In this document: piece after piece, positions 1-8,276 of the stretch | How positions within the stretch are numbered: the first letter of the stretch is position 1 | Layout: every line of letters starts with the position of its first letter | Assembly: GCA_002314885.1 (NCBI GenBank) | Contig: DCHT01000020.1 | Span: 1-44,072, forward strand | DNA from: Bacteroidales bacterium UBA1745 | GTDB lineage: Bacteria; Bacteroidota; Bacteroidia; Bacteroidales; UBA932 | Length of the DNA stretch: 44,072 nucleotides | Direction: 5' to 3' | Translations under genes and position numbers: made by a program | The notes under the pieces: generated by a model | Seen by the model: only the letters and a program-made list of their open reading frames with translations | Databases searched by the model: none | Told to the model about the DNA's origin: nothing

Positions 1-651
1 GAGCGCGCCGACCACTGGACCTATACCGAGGACGTCGATATCCCGACCAGGGTGCAGTTCATCGTGAACCGTACGGCCCTCTACGACATTCCGCTTCCGG
101 ACCAGGATATGCGTCCCGTGCTCGACTGTCTGATGCGTCGCTACACCGGCATCTTCTCCTATCCGGTGACCATCGAGGAGGACTATGTCGCAGCCACTGC
201 CGGCATCAGTGAAGGTCGCCTCCGTCAGGTGCTTTACTTATTGTCACTCAATCACATAATACGATATATACCGGCCGACAATGCAACTGTAATATTGCTC
301 CATCACGACCGTTGGAGACCGGGTAATGTGAACCTCAATCCGGACAATTACAAGCATCTCCAGAACTCTTTCAGGAAGAGGCTTTCGACTATGCTCGAAT
401 ATGTCGAAACCGACGTCTGCCGCAGCCGTTTCCTGCTGAAATACTTCGGTCAGGAGGAGTCCGAGGATTGTGGTACCTGTGATGTCTGCCGAGCTCAGCG
501 CAAGGAGACCGTATGGGACGAGCAGCGTCTGAAGAACTTCGTCCTCAAGGAGAAGCTGGGCATCTACAGTCTCTCCGACATTCCGCGTGAGTGCATAAAG
601 AAACTCCGTCAGCTCATCGCCGACGGAGTCCTTCCAGCGCCTCAGGATTAG
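1..651 (+). CDS. recQ: ATP-dependent DNA helicase RecQ, C-terminal part (5' end outside window)
   Basis: The reading frame is open from base 1, so only the C-terminal ~216 residues are present. RecQ is a 3'-5' DNA helicase in recombinational repair and fork restart. The visible part covers the end of the RecQ C-terminal region: a winged-helix-like stretch, then a zinc-binding cysteine cluster with one Cys in 'TDVCRSRFLLKYFG' and three more in 'CGTCDVC'. The order CR-x-LL-x-YFG followed by CG-x-C-x-x-C is typical of RecQ. The helicase motifs lie upstream of the window. No HRDC domain is obvious in the short tail, so this may be one of the shorter RecQ paralogues of Bacteroidetes. The gene converges on the S9 peptidase gene with only three bases between the stop codons and no visible terminator. 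Confidence 0.85.
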   Translation, partial: ERADHWTYTEDVDIPTRVQFIVNRTALYDIPLPDQDMRPVLDCLMRRYTGIFSYPVTIEEDYVAATAGISEGRLRQVLYLLSLNHIIRYIPADNATVILLHHDRWRPGNVNLNPDNYKHLQNSFRKRLSTMLEYVETDVCRSRFLLKYFGQEESEDCGTCDVCRAQRKETVWDEQRLKNFVLKEKLGIYSLSDIPRECIKKLRQLIADGVLPAPQD

Positions 652-654
652 GCG

Positions 655-2841
655 TTATTTGCACCACTGGTCCAGCCAGGAGAAGTATTCGCGATGCCAG
701 TACATCGCGTTCTGTGGCTTCAGTATCCAGTGATTCTCGTCCGGGAATACAATCAGTCTTGAAGGCACTCCCATCATCTGGGCGCAGTTGAATGCGGCCA
801 TACCCTGCTCGTAAGGGATGCGGAAGTCCATTGCACCGTGGATGCAGAGTATAGGGGTGTGCCAGTTCTGTACGAAGAGGTGAGGGGAGTGGGCGTAGTG
901 ATATACGGCCTTAGGCTCCTTGCTCCAAGGTGAGCCGCTCAGATAGCCCTTGCCGAGGCCTCCGTTGTCGAATTCAGGGAACCACATCTCCTCGGTGCTG
1001 TAATACATCTGTTCCTCGTTGAAGATGCCTGCGTGGGCAATGAAGCAGTCGAAGAGGTCGTCCTCGTTGTGTCCGGCGAGGAAATAGACTGAATAACCGC
1101 CGTAGGATGCACCGCAGGCTGCCATCTTGTCCACGTAAGGCTCGGCCTTGAGTTCGCGGGCAGCGCTCTTGTAGTCCTGGATGTTGAGGCCTGCGTAGTC
1201 GCCGCTGATCTGCTCGCACCATTCCGGACCGAATGCGGTTGTGCCGCGACGGTTAGGCAGCACTACGATGTAGCCCTGCTCGGCCATCAGACGGTAGTTC
1301 CAGCGATAGCTCCAACCCTGGCTGATGGTGCCCTGAGGGCCTCCGAGGCAGATTGTGATGGCTGGATAGGTCTTGGTCTCGTCGAACTGAGGAGGATACA
1401 TAACCCAGGTGAGCATATCCTTTCCGTCCACTGTCTTGACCATTCTGGCCTCGATCTTAGGCTCGGTGAGCTGGTCGAGGATGTGAGCGTTCTCGCTGCT
1501 TATCTGAGTGGCTGCGCCGTCCTCCAGGTTCACGCATACGAGTTCTGAAGGGAAGTTCATGCTCTGCCAGGTGGCGTAGGCCTTGCCGTCCTTGAGTGCG
1601 AATGGAGTGGCGTAGTCGTGCCAGTCGTTTTCGTCTGTGATGCGGACGATGTTCCAGCCTTCTGCATATTCGGCCCTGTAGATGGCCTGGAGACCTTCAG
1701 TGAGGGCGTTGAACCAGATGCCGTCCTCTGCCCACATTGGGCTGCTGACGTTATATCTGAAGTCGCCGCTTATGTTCACGATCTCTCCGCTTTCCGGTAC
1801 TGCCTGGCCGTCCTCGCATTCAGGGATGACGATCCTGGCCATCATAAGCCTCTGCTGGTCGGCCTCGTAGCCGTCACGGGCCATTGAAACCCAGGCTACC
1901 ATAGAGCCGTCAGGCGACCACACAGGATCGGTGTCATATCCGCCGCCGTCGGTGACTTGGACAGTCGCTCCGGTCAGCATATCATAAATGTATATGTCTG
2001 AATTGGTTGAGAAGGCGTAGTCCTTGCCGACCTTGGTGCGGCAGGAATAGGCGATGTAGCGTCCGTCAGGGCTCCAGCTGAGCTGCTCGATGCCGCTGAA
2101 CGGCTCGGTCGGCAGTTCGTATGGGCTGTCCGCTCCGAGCAGGTCGATGCTGTTGTCGGTGGTGATGGCCTTTTCGGCCTTCAGGTCGAACATTGCCACA
2201 TAGCTGTGAGGAATGTCGGTAACCCAATGATCCCAGTGACGGTACATCAGGTCGTCAGCCTTGTAGGCCTCAGCCTTCGCAAGGTCGTCATTGTCGCTTG
2301 AAGGGGTCTTTACGCCGCCTTTTACTGTACTGATATAGAGTATCTTGGCACCGTCAGGCGAAATGGCGAATTCGCTTACTCCCTCAGCCACGTCGCTGAG
2401 CTGCACTTTCTTGCCCATTTTGCCGTTGCGGCCGAGCTTGGCGGTGAATATCTGTCCCTTCTGGAGGAATACTATGCGGCTGTCGTCGATCCAGCGGGCG
2501 TTGTTCACGCTGGATGCCTCCTTGCTGACCTGCACGCGGTTGCCGCCGTCAAGGTCGCAGAGGAAGATGTTGCGGCAGGAGCGGTTCTCCTCGACGGAGG
2601 TGTAGCTCACGCCGTAGAGTATCCTGCTGCCGTCAGGGGAGAGCTGAGGGTCGCCGAGCCTTCCGAATGCGAGCAGTGCCTCAGGACTCATCTTTCCGTC
2701 CTGGATGGTGATGTCGCTTGCCTCGATAGGCTGAGGTCCCTTGTCTCTCTTGACTGTCATAAGCTTCAATGCTGAATAGATTCCGAATGTAAGGATGAGA
2801 ATGCAGGCAAATTCGAGTATGCCTGTAAGTTTTTTACTCAT
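655..2841 (-). CDS. S9-family (prolyl oligopeptidase type) serine peptidase, membrane-anchored
   Basis: A 728-residue serine peptidase of family S9 (dipeptidyl-peptidase/acylaminoacyl-peptidase branch), which cleaves short peptides. Residues 5-28 form a single hydrophobic segment with no clear cleavage site, so the enzyme is probably held in the inner membrane facing the periplasm. Residues ~45-460 contain TolB/WD40-like beta-propeller repeats ('LSPDGSRILYG', 'ISPDGAKILYI', 'WSPDGRYIAYS', 'WSPDGSMVAWV'). The alpha/beta-hydrolase domain follows, with nucleophile Ser579 in GASYGGY, Asp672 in 'HGAMDFRIP' and His704 in 'DENHW', so the triad is complete. The start codon overlaps the end of the WYL regulator gene by eight bases, making it the last gene of the pdxA - rnhA - WYL operon. 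The substrate is unknown. Confidence 0.9.
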   Translation of the reverse strand: MSKKLTGILEFACILILTFGIYSALKLMTVKRDKGPQPIEASDITIQDGKMSPEALLAFGRLGDPQLSPDGSRILYGVSYTSVEENRSCRNIFLCDLDGGNRVQVSKEASSVNNARWIDDSRIVFLQKGQIFTAKLGRNGKMGKKVQLSDVAEGVSEFAISPDGAKILYISTVKGGVKTPSSDNDDLAKAEAYKADDLMYRHWDHWVTDIPHSYVAMFDLKAEKAITTDNSIDLLGADSPYELPTEPFSGIEQLSWSPDGRYIAYSCRTKVGKDYAFSTNSDIYIYDMLTGATVQVTDGGGYDTDPVWSPDGSMVAWVSMARDGYEADQQRLMMARIVIPECEDGQAVPESGEIVNISGDFRYNVSSPMWAEDGIWFNALTEGLQAIYRAEYAEGWNIVRITDENDWHDYATPFALKDGKAYATWQSMNFPSELVCVNLEDGAATQISSENAHILDQLTEPKIEARMVKTVDGKDMLTWVMYPPQFDETKTYPAITICLGGPQGTISQGWSYRWNYRLMAEQGYIVVLPNRRGTTAFGPEWCEQISGDYAGLNIQDYKSAARELKAEPYVDKMAACGASYGGYSVYFLAGHNEDDLFDCFIAHAGIFNEEQMYYSTEEMWFPEFDNGGLGKGYLSGSPWSKEPKAVYHYAHSPHLFVQNWHTPILCIHGAMDFRIPYEQGMAAFNCAQMMGVPSRLIVFPDENHWILKPQNAMYWHREYFSWLDQWCK

Positions 2842-3739
2842 ATAACTGTATTGTTTTCTTGATTTCTTCCTTGATCTGGTCCCTTATTTCCGCCGGTTCC
2901 AGTATTTCGAGGCTCTCGCCCCTGGAGAGGAACTCCATCATCAGGTTCTTGTTCGGATAGACCATTATTTCGTAAGTGACGAAGCCGTCCTTCCTTTCGA
3001 TTTCCTTCTGACTTTCGTGTATAGGCAGGTCAGCCACATATTTGGCTTCCTGCTCGGTCATACGGAAGACTATACGCACGCATCTGGCACCCTCGTCGGG
3101 CAGATAGACTCCGAAGCATCCCGCGAAGAGCCTGTCCACATCGAAGTTCACCGGCATCTTGAAACGTGCACCGGTGACTTCCAGGCTGACTATCCTGTCG
3201 AGGGCATATACCCTGACCTGGCTCCTTTCCTCGCAGTAGCCCACGAGATACCAGCGCCTGGCATTTTCCTTCAATGCGTATGGGCGTATAGTGTAGTTCG
3301 ATGACTCCTTGCTGGTATATTTGAGATATGCGAGCTTCAGTTTGACGTTGTCCTGCATAGCGCCCGCAATCGTGGAGAGATTGTCCCTGCCTGCAGGCAC
3401 CGACTCAAGCGTGATGCGTCCCTTCAGCTGTCCGTCGCGAAGTTCCGCCAGGCTGTTCATAGTGACGCTGTCGAGCATCCACCTGAATGATGAGTTGCTG
3501 TCCTGGTCCATCGACTCGGCGTCGAGGTAGTAGCAGTTGTCGCTGCGGCGGCAGGAAATCCTGATGCCGAATATCTCGTAGATGATGTTTCGATGGTTGA
3601 AGAAGCTTCTGCGCACATATTTTTCGCCCCAGCGATTCTCCCATCTGTCAGATATCTCCTCAAGGGTAAGTCCGCGATATCCGGCCCTCATAAAGACCTG
3701 GATGAGCCAGAGATATTTCTGCAGAAGTTCCGATACCAT
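2834..3739 (-). CDS. WYL-domain transcriptional regulator
   Basis: A 301-residue DNA-binding regulator with an N-terminal winged-helix region (~1-75), a WYL domain (~130-205) and a WCX-type C-terminal dimerisation region (~215-298). The family signature is seen in 'RRWYLVGYCEERSQVRVYALDRI', shown here only as the elements RWYLVGY and ALDRI. WYL domains sense nucleic acids or nucleotides, and many family members respond to DNA damage or control defence genes. The Bacteroidetes members are mostly uncharacterised. The gene starts two bases after rnhA and overlaps the S9 peptidase gene, so it is co-transcribed with metabolic genes rather than placed beside an obvious target. No ligand can be inferred. 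Confidence 0.85.
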   Translation of the reverse strand: MVSELLQKYLWLIQVFMRAGYRGLTLEEISDRWENRWGEKYVRRSFFNHRNIIYEIFGIRISCRRSDNCYYLDAESMDQDSNSSFRWMLDSVTMNSLAELRDGQLKGRITLESVPAGRDNLSTIAGAMQDNVKLKLAYLKYTSKESSNYTIRPYALKENARRWYLVGYCEERSQVRVYALDRIVSLEVTGARFKMPVNFDVDRLFAGCFGVYLPDEGARCVRIVFRMTEQEAKYVADLPIHESQKEIERKDGFVTYEIMVYPNKNLMMEFLSRGESLEILEPAEIRDQIKEEIKKTIQLYE

Positions 3740-3741
3740 AT

Positions 3742-4260
3742 CTAAAGATCCAATGTGCCGTCGTTGCTGGCTGCCTGAGCCTCGTAGCCTTCATCCACAG
3801 GAAGGGCGACGCCGCTTTCGTAGGCACCCTGTCCGGCAGCTACTGCGAGCCTGTCGCAGCGCTCGTTCTCCGGATGTCCCTGGTGGCCGTGCACCCAGAA
3901 GAATTCCACGTGATGCTTGTCCAGCAGCGGCAGGAGCCTTCTCCAGAGGTCCGGATTAGCTTTTTTCTTGAAGCCTTTGACGACCCAGCTGCGGAGCCAT
4001 CCCTTGTTGATGGCGTCCACGACGTATTTCGAGTCGCTGGTTACATACACTGTGGCCCTGTCCCATTTGATGGCTTCGAGACCGGTGATGACGGCCAGCA
4101 GTTCCATACGGTTGTTGGTGGTGCGTATGAAGCCGCCCGACATCTCCTTCTCGATGTTGCCGCAGCGCAGCACGACTCCGTAGCCGCCCGGGCCCGGATT
4201 GCCGCTCGCCGCACCGTCGGTATAGAGGTAGATTGCAGGTTTCGCCTGTGCGTCAGCCAT
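3742..4260 (-). CDS. rnhA: Ribonuclease HI
   Basis: A 172-residue type 1 RNase H, which cuts the RNA strand of RNA-DNA hybrids (R-loops, Okazaki primers). The four acidic active-site residues are present: Asp15 in YTDGA, Glu53 in NRMEL, Asp76 in TSDSKYV and Asp136 in ENERCDRLA; a helper His at ~124 lies in 'WVHGHQGH'. The region ~85-110 with 'KGFKKKANPDLW' matches the basic handle of E. coli RNase HI. The protein is about 15 residues longer than E. coli RnhA, through a non-conserved acidic tail. It lies 11 bases downstream of pdxA and two bases upstream of the WYL regulator. Identification is firm. Confidence 0.96.
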   Translation of the reverse strand: MADAQAKPAIYLYTDGAASGNPGPGGYGVVLRCGNIEKEMSGGFIRTTNNRMELLAVITGLEAIKWDRATVYVTSDSKYVVDAINKGWLRSWVVKGFKKKANPDLWRRLLPLLDKHHVEFFWVHGHQGHPENERCDRLAVAAGQGAYESGVALPVDEGYEAQAASNDGTLDL

Positions 4261-4271
4261 TCCGAATGTAC

Positions 4272-5354
4272 TTATTCGATGATTCGTCCTCCGCGAGGCT
4301 TGATCTCGGTGTCAGGAACCTGGATTTTCATCTTTCCGGCCTGGAGGTCGTCATACTGCTCTCGATTGTTGAATATGTCTATGGCCGTGAAGATGGAGGC
4401 CATCATAGAACGTGGGTCCGCAAGGTCGCGGCCGGCCATATCGTAGGCGGTGCCGTGGTCAGGGGAAGTCCTGACGATAGGGAGGCCTGCGGTGTAGTTC
4501 ACGCCCTGCTCGAAGGCGAGAGCCTTGAACGGAGCGAGACCCTGGTCGTGGTACATTGCGAGGACGGCGTCGTACTTGGCATAGTTGCCCAGACCGAAGA
4601 AGCCGTCAGGGGAGTATGGGCCGAATGCGAGTATGCCCTCTGCGTTGGCCTGCTGCACTGCCGGCAGGATGATCTGGCTCTCCTCTTCGCCGAGGAGGCC
4701 GCCGTCGCCGCAGTGAGGGTTGAGGCCGAGGACCGCAATCTTCGGAGCGTCCACGCCGAAGTCCCTCTGGAGGGAAGCCTTCATAATGCGGAGCTTCTTG
4801 AGTATCTTCTCGGTGGTGATGTTCTTAGGCACGTCCTTGAGGGCGATATGTCCGGTTACGACACCTATCTTGAGCTGGTCGCTGACCATAATCATCGCAA
4901 CCTCGTCCACTCCGAATTCCTGCTCGAGGTACTCGGTGTGTCCTGTGTAGCCGAAGCCCTCGTTGACCATAGCCCTCTTGTTGATAGGGGCGGTCACGAG
5001 TACGTCGATGTTGCCGGCCTTCACGTCCTCAACGGCGCACTTCAGTGCAGTCATTGCGGACTTGGCGGACTCGCTGGTAGGCTGTCCTGGCTCGACGAAT
5101 ACGTTGTCTGGCAGGCAGTTGACTATGTTTACCCTCTTGTTGTGTACGTCCTTGGCGGAGCTGATCACGTTGGTGTTGATGTTCTCGATGTTATGGATCT
5201 GCTTCTTGTAGAAGCCGAAGATCTTGGACGATCCGTAGATGACCGGAGTGAACATATCGAGTATCCTCTCGTCTGCGAGGGCCTTGATGATCACTTCGTA
5301 TCCGATGCCATTACCATCTCCCTGGGTAATGCCTACTATAAGTTTTCTTGCCAT
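4272..5354 (-). CDS. pdxA: 4-hydroxythreonine-4-phosphate dehydrogenase PdxA
   Basis: This 360-residue enzyme oxidises 4-phosphohydroxy-L-threonine with NAD(P)+ in the DXP-dependent route to pyridoxal 5'-phosphate, acting in the cytoplasm as a metal-dependent dimer. The three metal ligands of the family are at His169 (TGHIAL), His214 (NPHCGDGG) and His269 (MYHDQGL). The substrate-binding His139-Thr140 pair is in 'GYTGHTE', and the C-terminal family signature 'RTSPDHGTAYD' is at ~295-305. The length is slightly above the E. coli enzyme. It is the first gene of a four-gene minus-strand operon with a good promoter just upstream (5410-5379). Confidence 0.96.
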   Translation of the reverse strand: MARKLIVGITQGDGNGIGYEVIIKALADERILDMFTPVIYGSSKIFGFYKKQIHNIENINTNVISSAKDVHNKRVNIVNCLPDNVFVEPGQPTSESAKSAMTALKCAVEDVKAGNIDVLVTAPINKRAMVNEGFGYTGHTEYLEQEFGVDEVAMIMVSDQLKIGVVTGHIALKDVPKNITTEKILKKLRIMKASLQRDFGVDAPKIAVLGLNPHCGDGGLLGEEESQIILPAVQQANAEGILAFGPYSPDGFFGLGNYAKYDAVLAMYHDQGLAPFKALAFEQGVNYTAGLPIVRTSPDHGTAYDMAGRDLADPRSMMASIFTAIDIFNNREQYDDLQAGKMKIQVPDTEIKPRGGRIIE

Positions 5355-5378
5355 AGTTCTCTGTTTTATTTAACCGAG

Positions 5379-5410
5379 CAAATATACTAATATTTGGGCA
5401 CGGACGCAAA
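5379..5410 (-). promoter_or_regulatory. Bacteroidetes-type promoter of the pdxA operon
   Basis: On the minus strand TTTG lies at 5410-5407 and TATATTTG at 5386-5379 with a 20-base spacer, matching the Bacteroidetes sigma-ABfr consensus TTTG - N19-21 - TAnnTTTG. Transcription would start near 5373, giving a leader of about 20 bases before the pdxA ATG. The -33 element lies inside the T-tract of the terminator that ends the neighbouring outer-membrane protein gene. Confidence 0.7.
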
Positions 5411-5449
5411 AAAATGGACTACTTGCAGGTGAAAGCCGGCAAGTAGTCC
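5405..5449 (-). terminator. Rho-independent terminator after the small outer-membrane protein gene
   Basis: An 11-base perfect inverted repeat (GGACTACTTGC at 5416-5426, GCAAGTAGTCC at 5439-5449) with a 12-base loop. On the minus strand it is followed by A then seven T, and it sits 24 bases after the stop codon of the 5474-6013 gene. It therefore works as a minus-strand terminator insulating pdxA from recG and the outer-membrane protein gene. Confidence 0.8.
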
Positions 5450-5473
5450 AAAAAATCGATAGACGCTTGGACC

Positions 5474-6013
5474 CTAGAAGGCGTAAGCTACGCCTATAGT
5501 CGGTATAACGCCGTAGAGAGCGCGAGGGTAGTCGAGGCTGACTGTTTTGCCAACATAGTTGTTGCTTTCGTCATATTTGTCGCAGATGGCGATACCGGCA
5601 GCAGGGTTGATCTTTGCGAACAGCTGCAGGTGGCAGTTGAACATCACGTCGAAGCCGAAATTGCCCACCACGTCAAAGAATGGACCTATGGTGCCATCTC
5701 CCTTGCTGCCTGTGATGAATCCGTAGCCGGTGTAGACGCCAGGGCCTGCAAAAAGGTTGAAGGTCGCCTTGGACTTAGGGAAGCTGGCAAAGATGAATTC
5801 ATAGTCGAAGCCTGCAGCGGCGGAGGCTTTACCATAGAAAAGACCTACGTCTGTGCCGAGATGCACGTCAATGAACTGCTTTTCTGTAATTGAATGCTGG
5901 TAATAGACACCCTGTGACATTAATCCGAGATAGCCGCCGACTGATCTTGGCTGGGCGACGGCAGCTGCAGTGGCAATGACTGCAAATGCGATAACTGCGA
6001 GTAATTTTTTCAT
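5474..6013 (-). CDS. Small secreted protein, probable outer-membrane beta-barrel
   Basis: A 179-residue protein with a clear signal peptide (MKK, hydrophobic core, cleavage likely after AVA at residue ~20). The mature part is rich in alternating aromatic/aliphatic and glycine residues ('GGYLGLMSQGVYYQHS', 'FNLFAGPGVYTGYGF', 'FFDVVGNFGFDVMF') and ends '...GVAYAF', with the terminal Phe typical of outer-membrane barrel proteins. It resembles the many small porin-like or OmpW/OmpA-barrel proteins of Bacteroidales, but I cannot assign a named family or a ligand. It follows recG by 24 bases, has no clear promoter of its own in that gap, and ends at a strong terminator, so it may be co-transcribed with recG. 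Confidence 0.7.
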   Translation of the reverse strand: MKKLLAVIAFAVIATAAAVAQPRSVGGYLGLMSQGVYYQHSITEKQFIDVHLGTDVGLFYGKASAAAGFDYEFIFASFPKSKATFNLFAGPGVYTGYGFITGSKGDGTIGPFFDVVGNFGFDVMFNCHLQLFAKINPAAGIAICDKYDESNNYVGKTVSLDYPRALYGVIPTIGVAYAF

Positions 6014-6037
6014 AAATATATGGATTTTAAAAATGAA

Positions 6038-8167
6038 TCAACTGATCTTCGAGTAGTCTCTATATTCCCGATACTTGTTCTGTCTCAGCTCTTTGGCGAG
6101 CAGTTCATTGTCGGGATTCTCTAATTTCGGGTCGGCCTTGAGGACTTTGTCGGCGTAGGCGCGGGCATTGTTCAGGAGGATTCCGTCCTGGGCGAGGGAA
6201 GCGATCTGGAGATTGATAGGGAGGCCGCTCTGCTGGGTGCCTTCGATGTCGCCGGGACCGCGCATCTTCATATCTTCCTCGGCGAGGATGAAGCCGTTTT
6301 CGGTCTGGCACATAAGTTCTATGCGGTGCCTTGACTCCTTGCTCATCTTCGGGCCGGTCATCAGGATGCAATAGGATTTCTCGCTGCCTCGACCGACTCG
6401 TCCGCGGAGCTGGTGAAGCTGGCTGAGACCGAATCTCTCGGCGCTTTCGATGACCATCACGGAGGCGTTCGGTACGTCCACGCCGACCTCTATGACGGAG
6501 GTCGCCACGAGTATGTTCGCGCGTCCTTCGGCGAAGGCTGACATATTGAAATTCTTCTCGTCGTTGCTCTGCTGCCCGTGTACGATCGCAGTCTTGTACG
6601 GAGGGAAAGGGAAGGCCTGGACTATCTGCTCAAAACCCTGTTCCAGGTTCTTGTAGTCCATTTTTTCGCTCTCGAAAATAAGCGGATATACGACGAAGAT
6701 CTGTCGCCCGAGGGCAATCTGGTCGCGTATGAAATTATTGAGTCCGAGACGCTTCGCATCGGTGGCGTGCATAGTCTGGACCGGCTTTCTTCCCGGAGGC
6801 ATTTCGTCGATTACGGAGACGTCGAGGTCGCCGTAAAGAGTCATAGCCAAAGTGCGTGGAATAGGGGTCGCCGTCATCACCAGGACGTGAGGCGGAAGCG
6901 GGTCTCCGGCCTCGTCGCCGGCCAGTTTCACACGGCTCTTCTGCCACAGTTTCGCACGCTGTTCGACGCCGAAGCGGTGCTGTTCGTCAACTATCGCGAG
7001 ACCGAGGTTATAGAACATCACATTGTCCTCGAGGAGGGCGTGAGTACCTACTATTATACCTATGCTGCCGTCTTCGAGTCCGGCGTGGATTTCGCGCCTT
7101 TCCGCGGCCTTGCTGCTGCCGGTCAGAAGGGCTACTTTCACGTCCGTGGCCTTCAGATATTTCGATATGTTGCGGAAGTGCTGCTGGGCGAGGACTTCGG
7201 TCGGAGCCATAATGCAGGCCTGGTAGCCGTTGCCTATTGCGATGAGGGCAGAGAGTACTGCTACCATAGTCTTTCCGCTGCCCACATCGCCTTGAAGCAG
7301 GCGGTTCATCTGGTGGCCGCTCTTCATATCCTCCCGTATCTCCTTGATGACTCGCTTCTGGGCTCCGGTGAGAGGGAAAGGAAGGGCTTCATAGCACTTG
7401 TTGAAGGCGTCTCCGACCTTTGACATCAGTATGCCTCGGGACCCGTGACTGCGTACGTATTTCTGCTTCAGAAGGGCCAGCTGAAGGAGGAAGAGCTCCT
7501 CGAATTTCAGACGGTATGTGGCCTTCTGGAGAGCGTCCTGGTTGGCAGGGAAGTGTATGTCGCGAATGGCTGTACGCAGGTCTACAAGGCCTTTTTCGGC
7601 CAGGACATAGTCCGGCAGGCTTTCCTGGATTTCCGGCAGGCAGCAGTTGAGCGCGGCCGCCATTATCTTGTTCATCCACTTGACGGTGACACCGCTGTTC
7701 TTGAGCCTCTCGGTGGACGGATAGACACCCGTCAGACGGCCGCTGCCCTGGCTGACTGCCTTGTCGGGCGAGTCGACGTCGGGATGCACGAAATTGAAGC
7801 TGCCGTTGTACTCCTGAGGCTTGCCGAAGAATATCCATTCGCTGCCCGGTTTCAGCTTCTCATTCATCCATTTGACGCCCTTGAAGAACACCACTTCCGT
7901 GAAGCCGCTGCCGTCGGAGACTATGGCGCTGAGACGCTTACCGTTGCCCTTGAGTTCGGTGGTCTGCACCGTCGCCTTGAACTGGATGTAAGCGTCCTCG
8001 GAGCGAATGTCGCAGATGCGTGTAATGCTGCTCTTGTCGATGTAGCGATATGGGTACAGACGCAGAAGTTCGCCGAAAGTCGAGACTTCCAGCTCCTTCT
8101 TCAGCAGTTCTGCTCTCTTCGGGCCCACGCCCGGCAGATACTGTATGGCGGTATCCAATTCACTCAT
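6038..8167 (-). CDS. recG: ATP-dependent DNA helicase RecG
   Basis: A 709-residue branched-DNA helicase that reverses stalled forks and processes Holliday junctions and D-loops. The N-terminal wedge/OB-fold domain (~1-160) includes the helix-hairpin 'YLPGVGPKRAELL' and 'YPYRYIDKS'. The motor domains show Walker A GDVGSGKT (293-300), the Walker B box as DEQH (394-397), motif III 'MTATPIPRTL' and motif VI 'QLRGRVGRG'. The C-terminal 'MRGPGDIEGTQQSG' stretch is specific to RecG. Length and motifs match the family. It is divergent from secA; a TACCTTTG element at 8179-8172 lies only four bases before the ATG, so the transcript may be leaderless. Confidence 0.97.
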   Translation of the reverse strand: MSELDTAIQYLPGVGPKRAELLKKELEVSTFGELLRLYPYRYIDKSSITRICDIRSEDAYIQFKATVQTTELKGNGKRLSAIVSDGSGFTEVVFFKGVKWMNEKLKPGSEWIFFGKPQEYNGSFNFVHPDVDSPDKAVSQGSGRLTGVYPSTERLKNSGVTVKWMNKIMAAALNCCLPEIQESLPDYVLAEKGLVDLRTAIRDIHFPANQDALQKATYRLKFEELFLLQLALLKQKYVRSHGSRGILMSKVGDAFNKCYEALPFPLTGAQKRVIKEIREDMKSGHQMNRLLQGDVGSGKTMVAVLSALIAIGNGYQACIMAPTEVLAQQHFRNISKYLKATDVKVALLTGSSKAAERREIHAGLEDGSIGIIVGTHALLEDNVMFYNLGLAIVDEQHRFGVEQRAKLWQKSRVKLAGDEAGDPLPPHVLVMTATPIPRTLAMTLYGDLDVSVIDEMPPGRKPVQTMHATDAKRLGLNNFIRDQIALGRQIFVVYPLIFESEKMDYKNLEQGFEQIVQAFPFPPYKTAIVHGQQSNDEKNFNMSAFAEGRANILVATSVIEVGVDVPNASVMVIESAERFGLSQLHQLRGRVGRGSEKSYCILMTGPKMSKESRHRIELMCQTENGFILAEEDMKMRGPGDIEGTQQSGLPINLQIASLAQDGILLNNARAYADKVLKADPKLENPDNELLAKELRQNKYREYRDYSKIS

Positions 8168-8171
8168 ATTT

Positions 8172-8179
8172 CAAAGGTA
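8172..8179 (-). promoter_or_regulatory. Possible -7 element of recG
   Basis: The minus strand reads TACCTTTG, a match to the Bacteroidetes -7 box TAnnTTTG, but no TTTG lies at the expected -33 distance. It is four bases upstream of the recG ATG, so initiation from it would give an almost leaderless mRNA. Evidence is weak without transcript data. Confidence 0.35.
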
Positions 8180-8189
8180 CGTCAAATAA

Positions 8190-8220
8190 TTTGAAAAACG
8201 GCGAATTCTCACTATATTTG
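8190..8220 (+). promoter_or_regulatory. Bacteroidetes-type promoter of secA-bactofilin
   Basis: TTTG at 8190-8193 and TATATTTG at 8213-8220 are separated by exactly 19 bases, a full match to the Bacteroidetes housekeeping promoter. Transcription would begin near 8226-8228, leaving a leader of about 50 bases before the secA ATG at 8277. Confidence 0.75.
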
Positions 8221-8276
8221 TGAGCTTCGCGCATTATGTGTGTGCGAGTGCATATTACAGTTGAAATATCACCATT

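Noticed and set aside
4233..5390. Plus-strand open frame of 385 codons opposite pdxA
   Set aside because: The complementary strand encodes an intact PdxA with all metal ligands, and the plus-strand product has no recognisable features.
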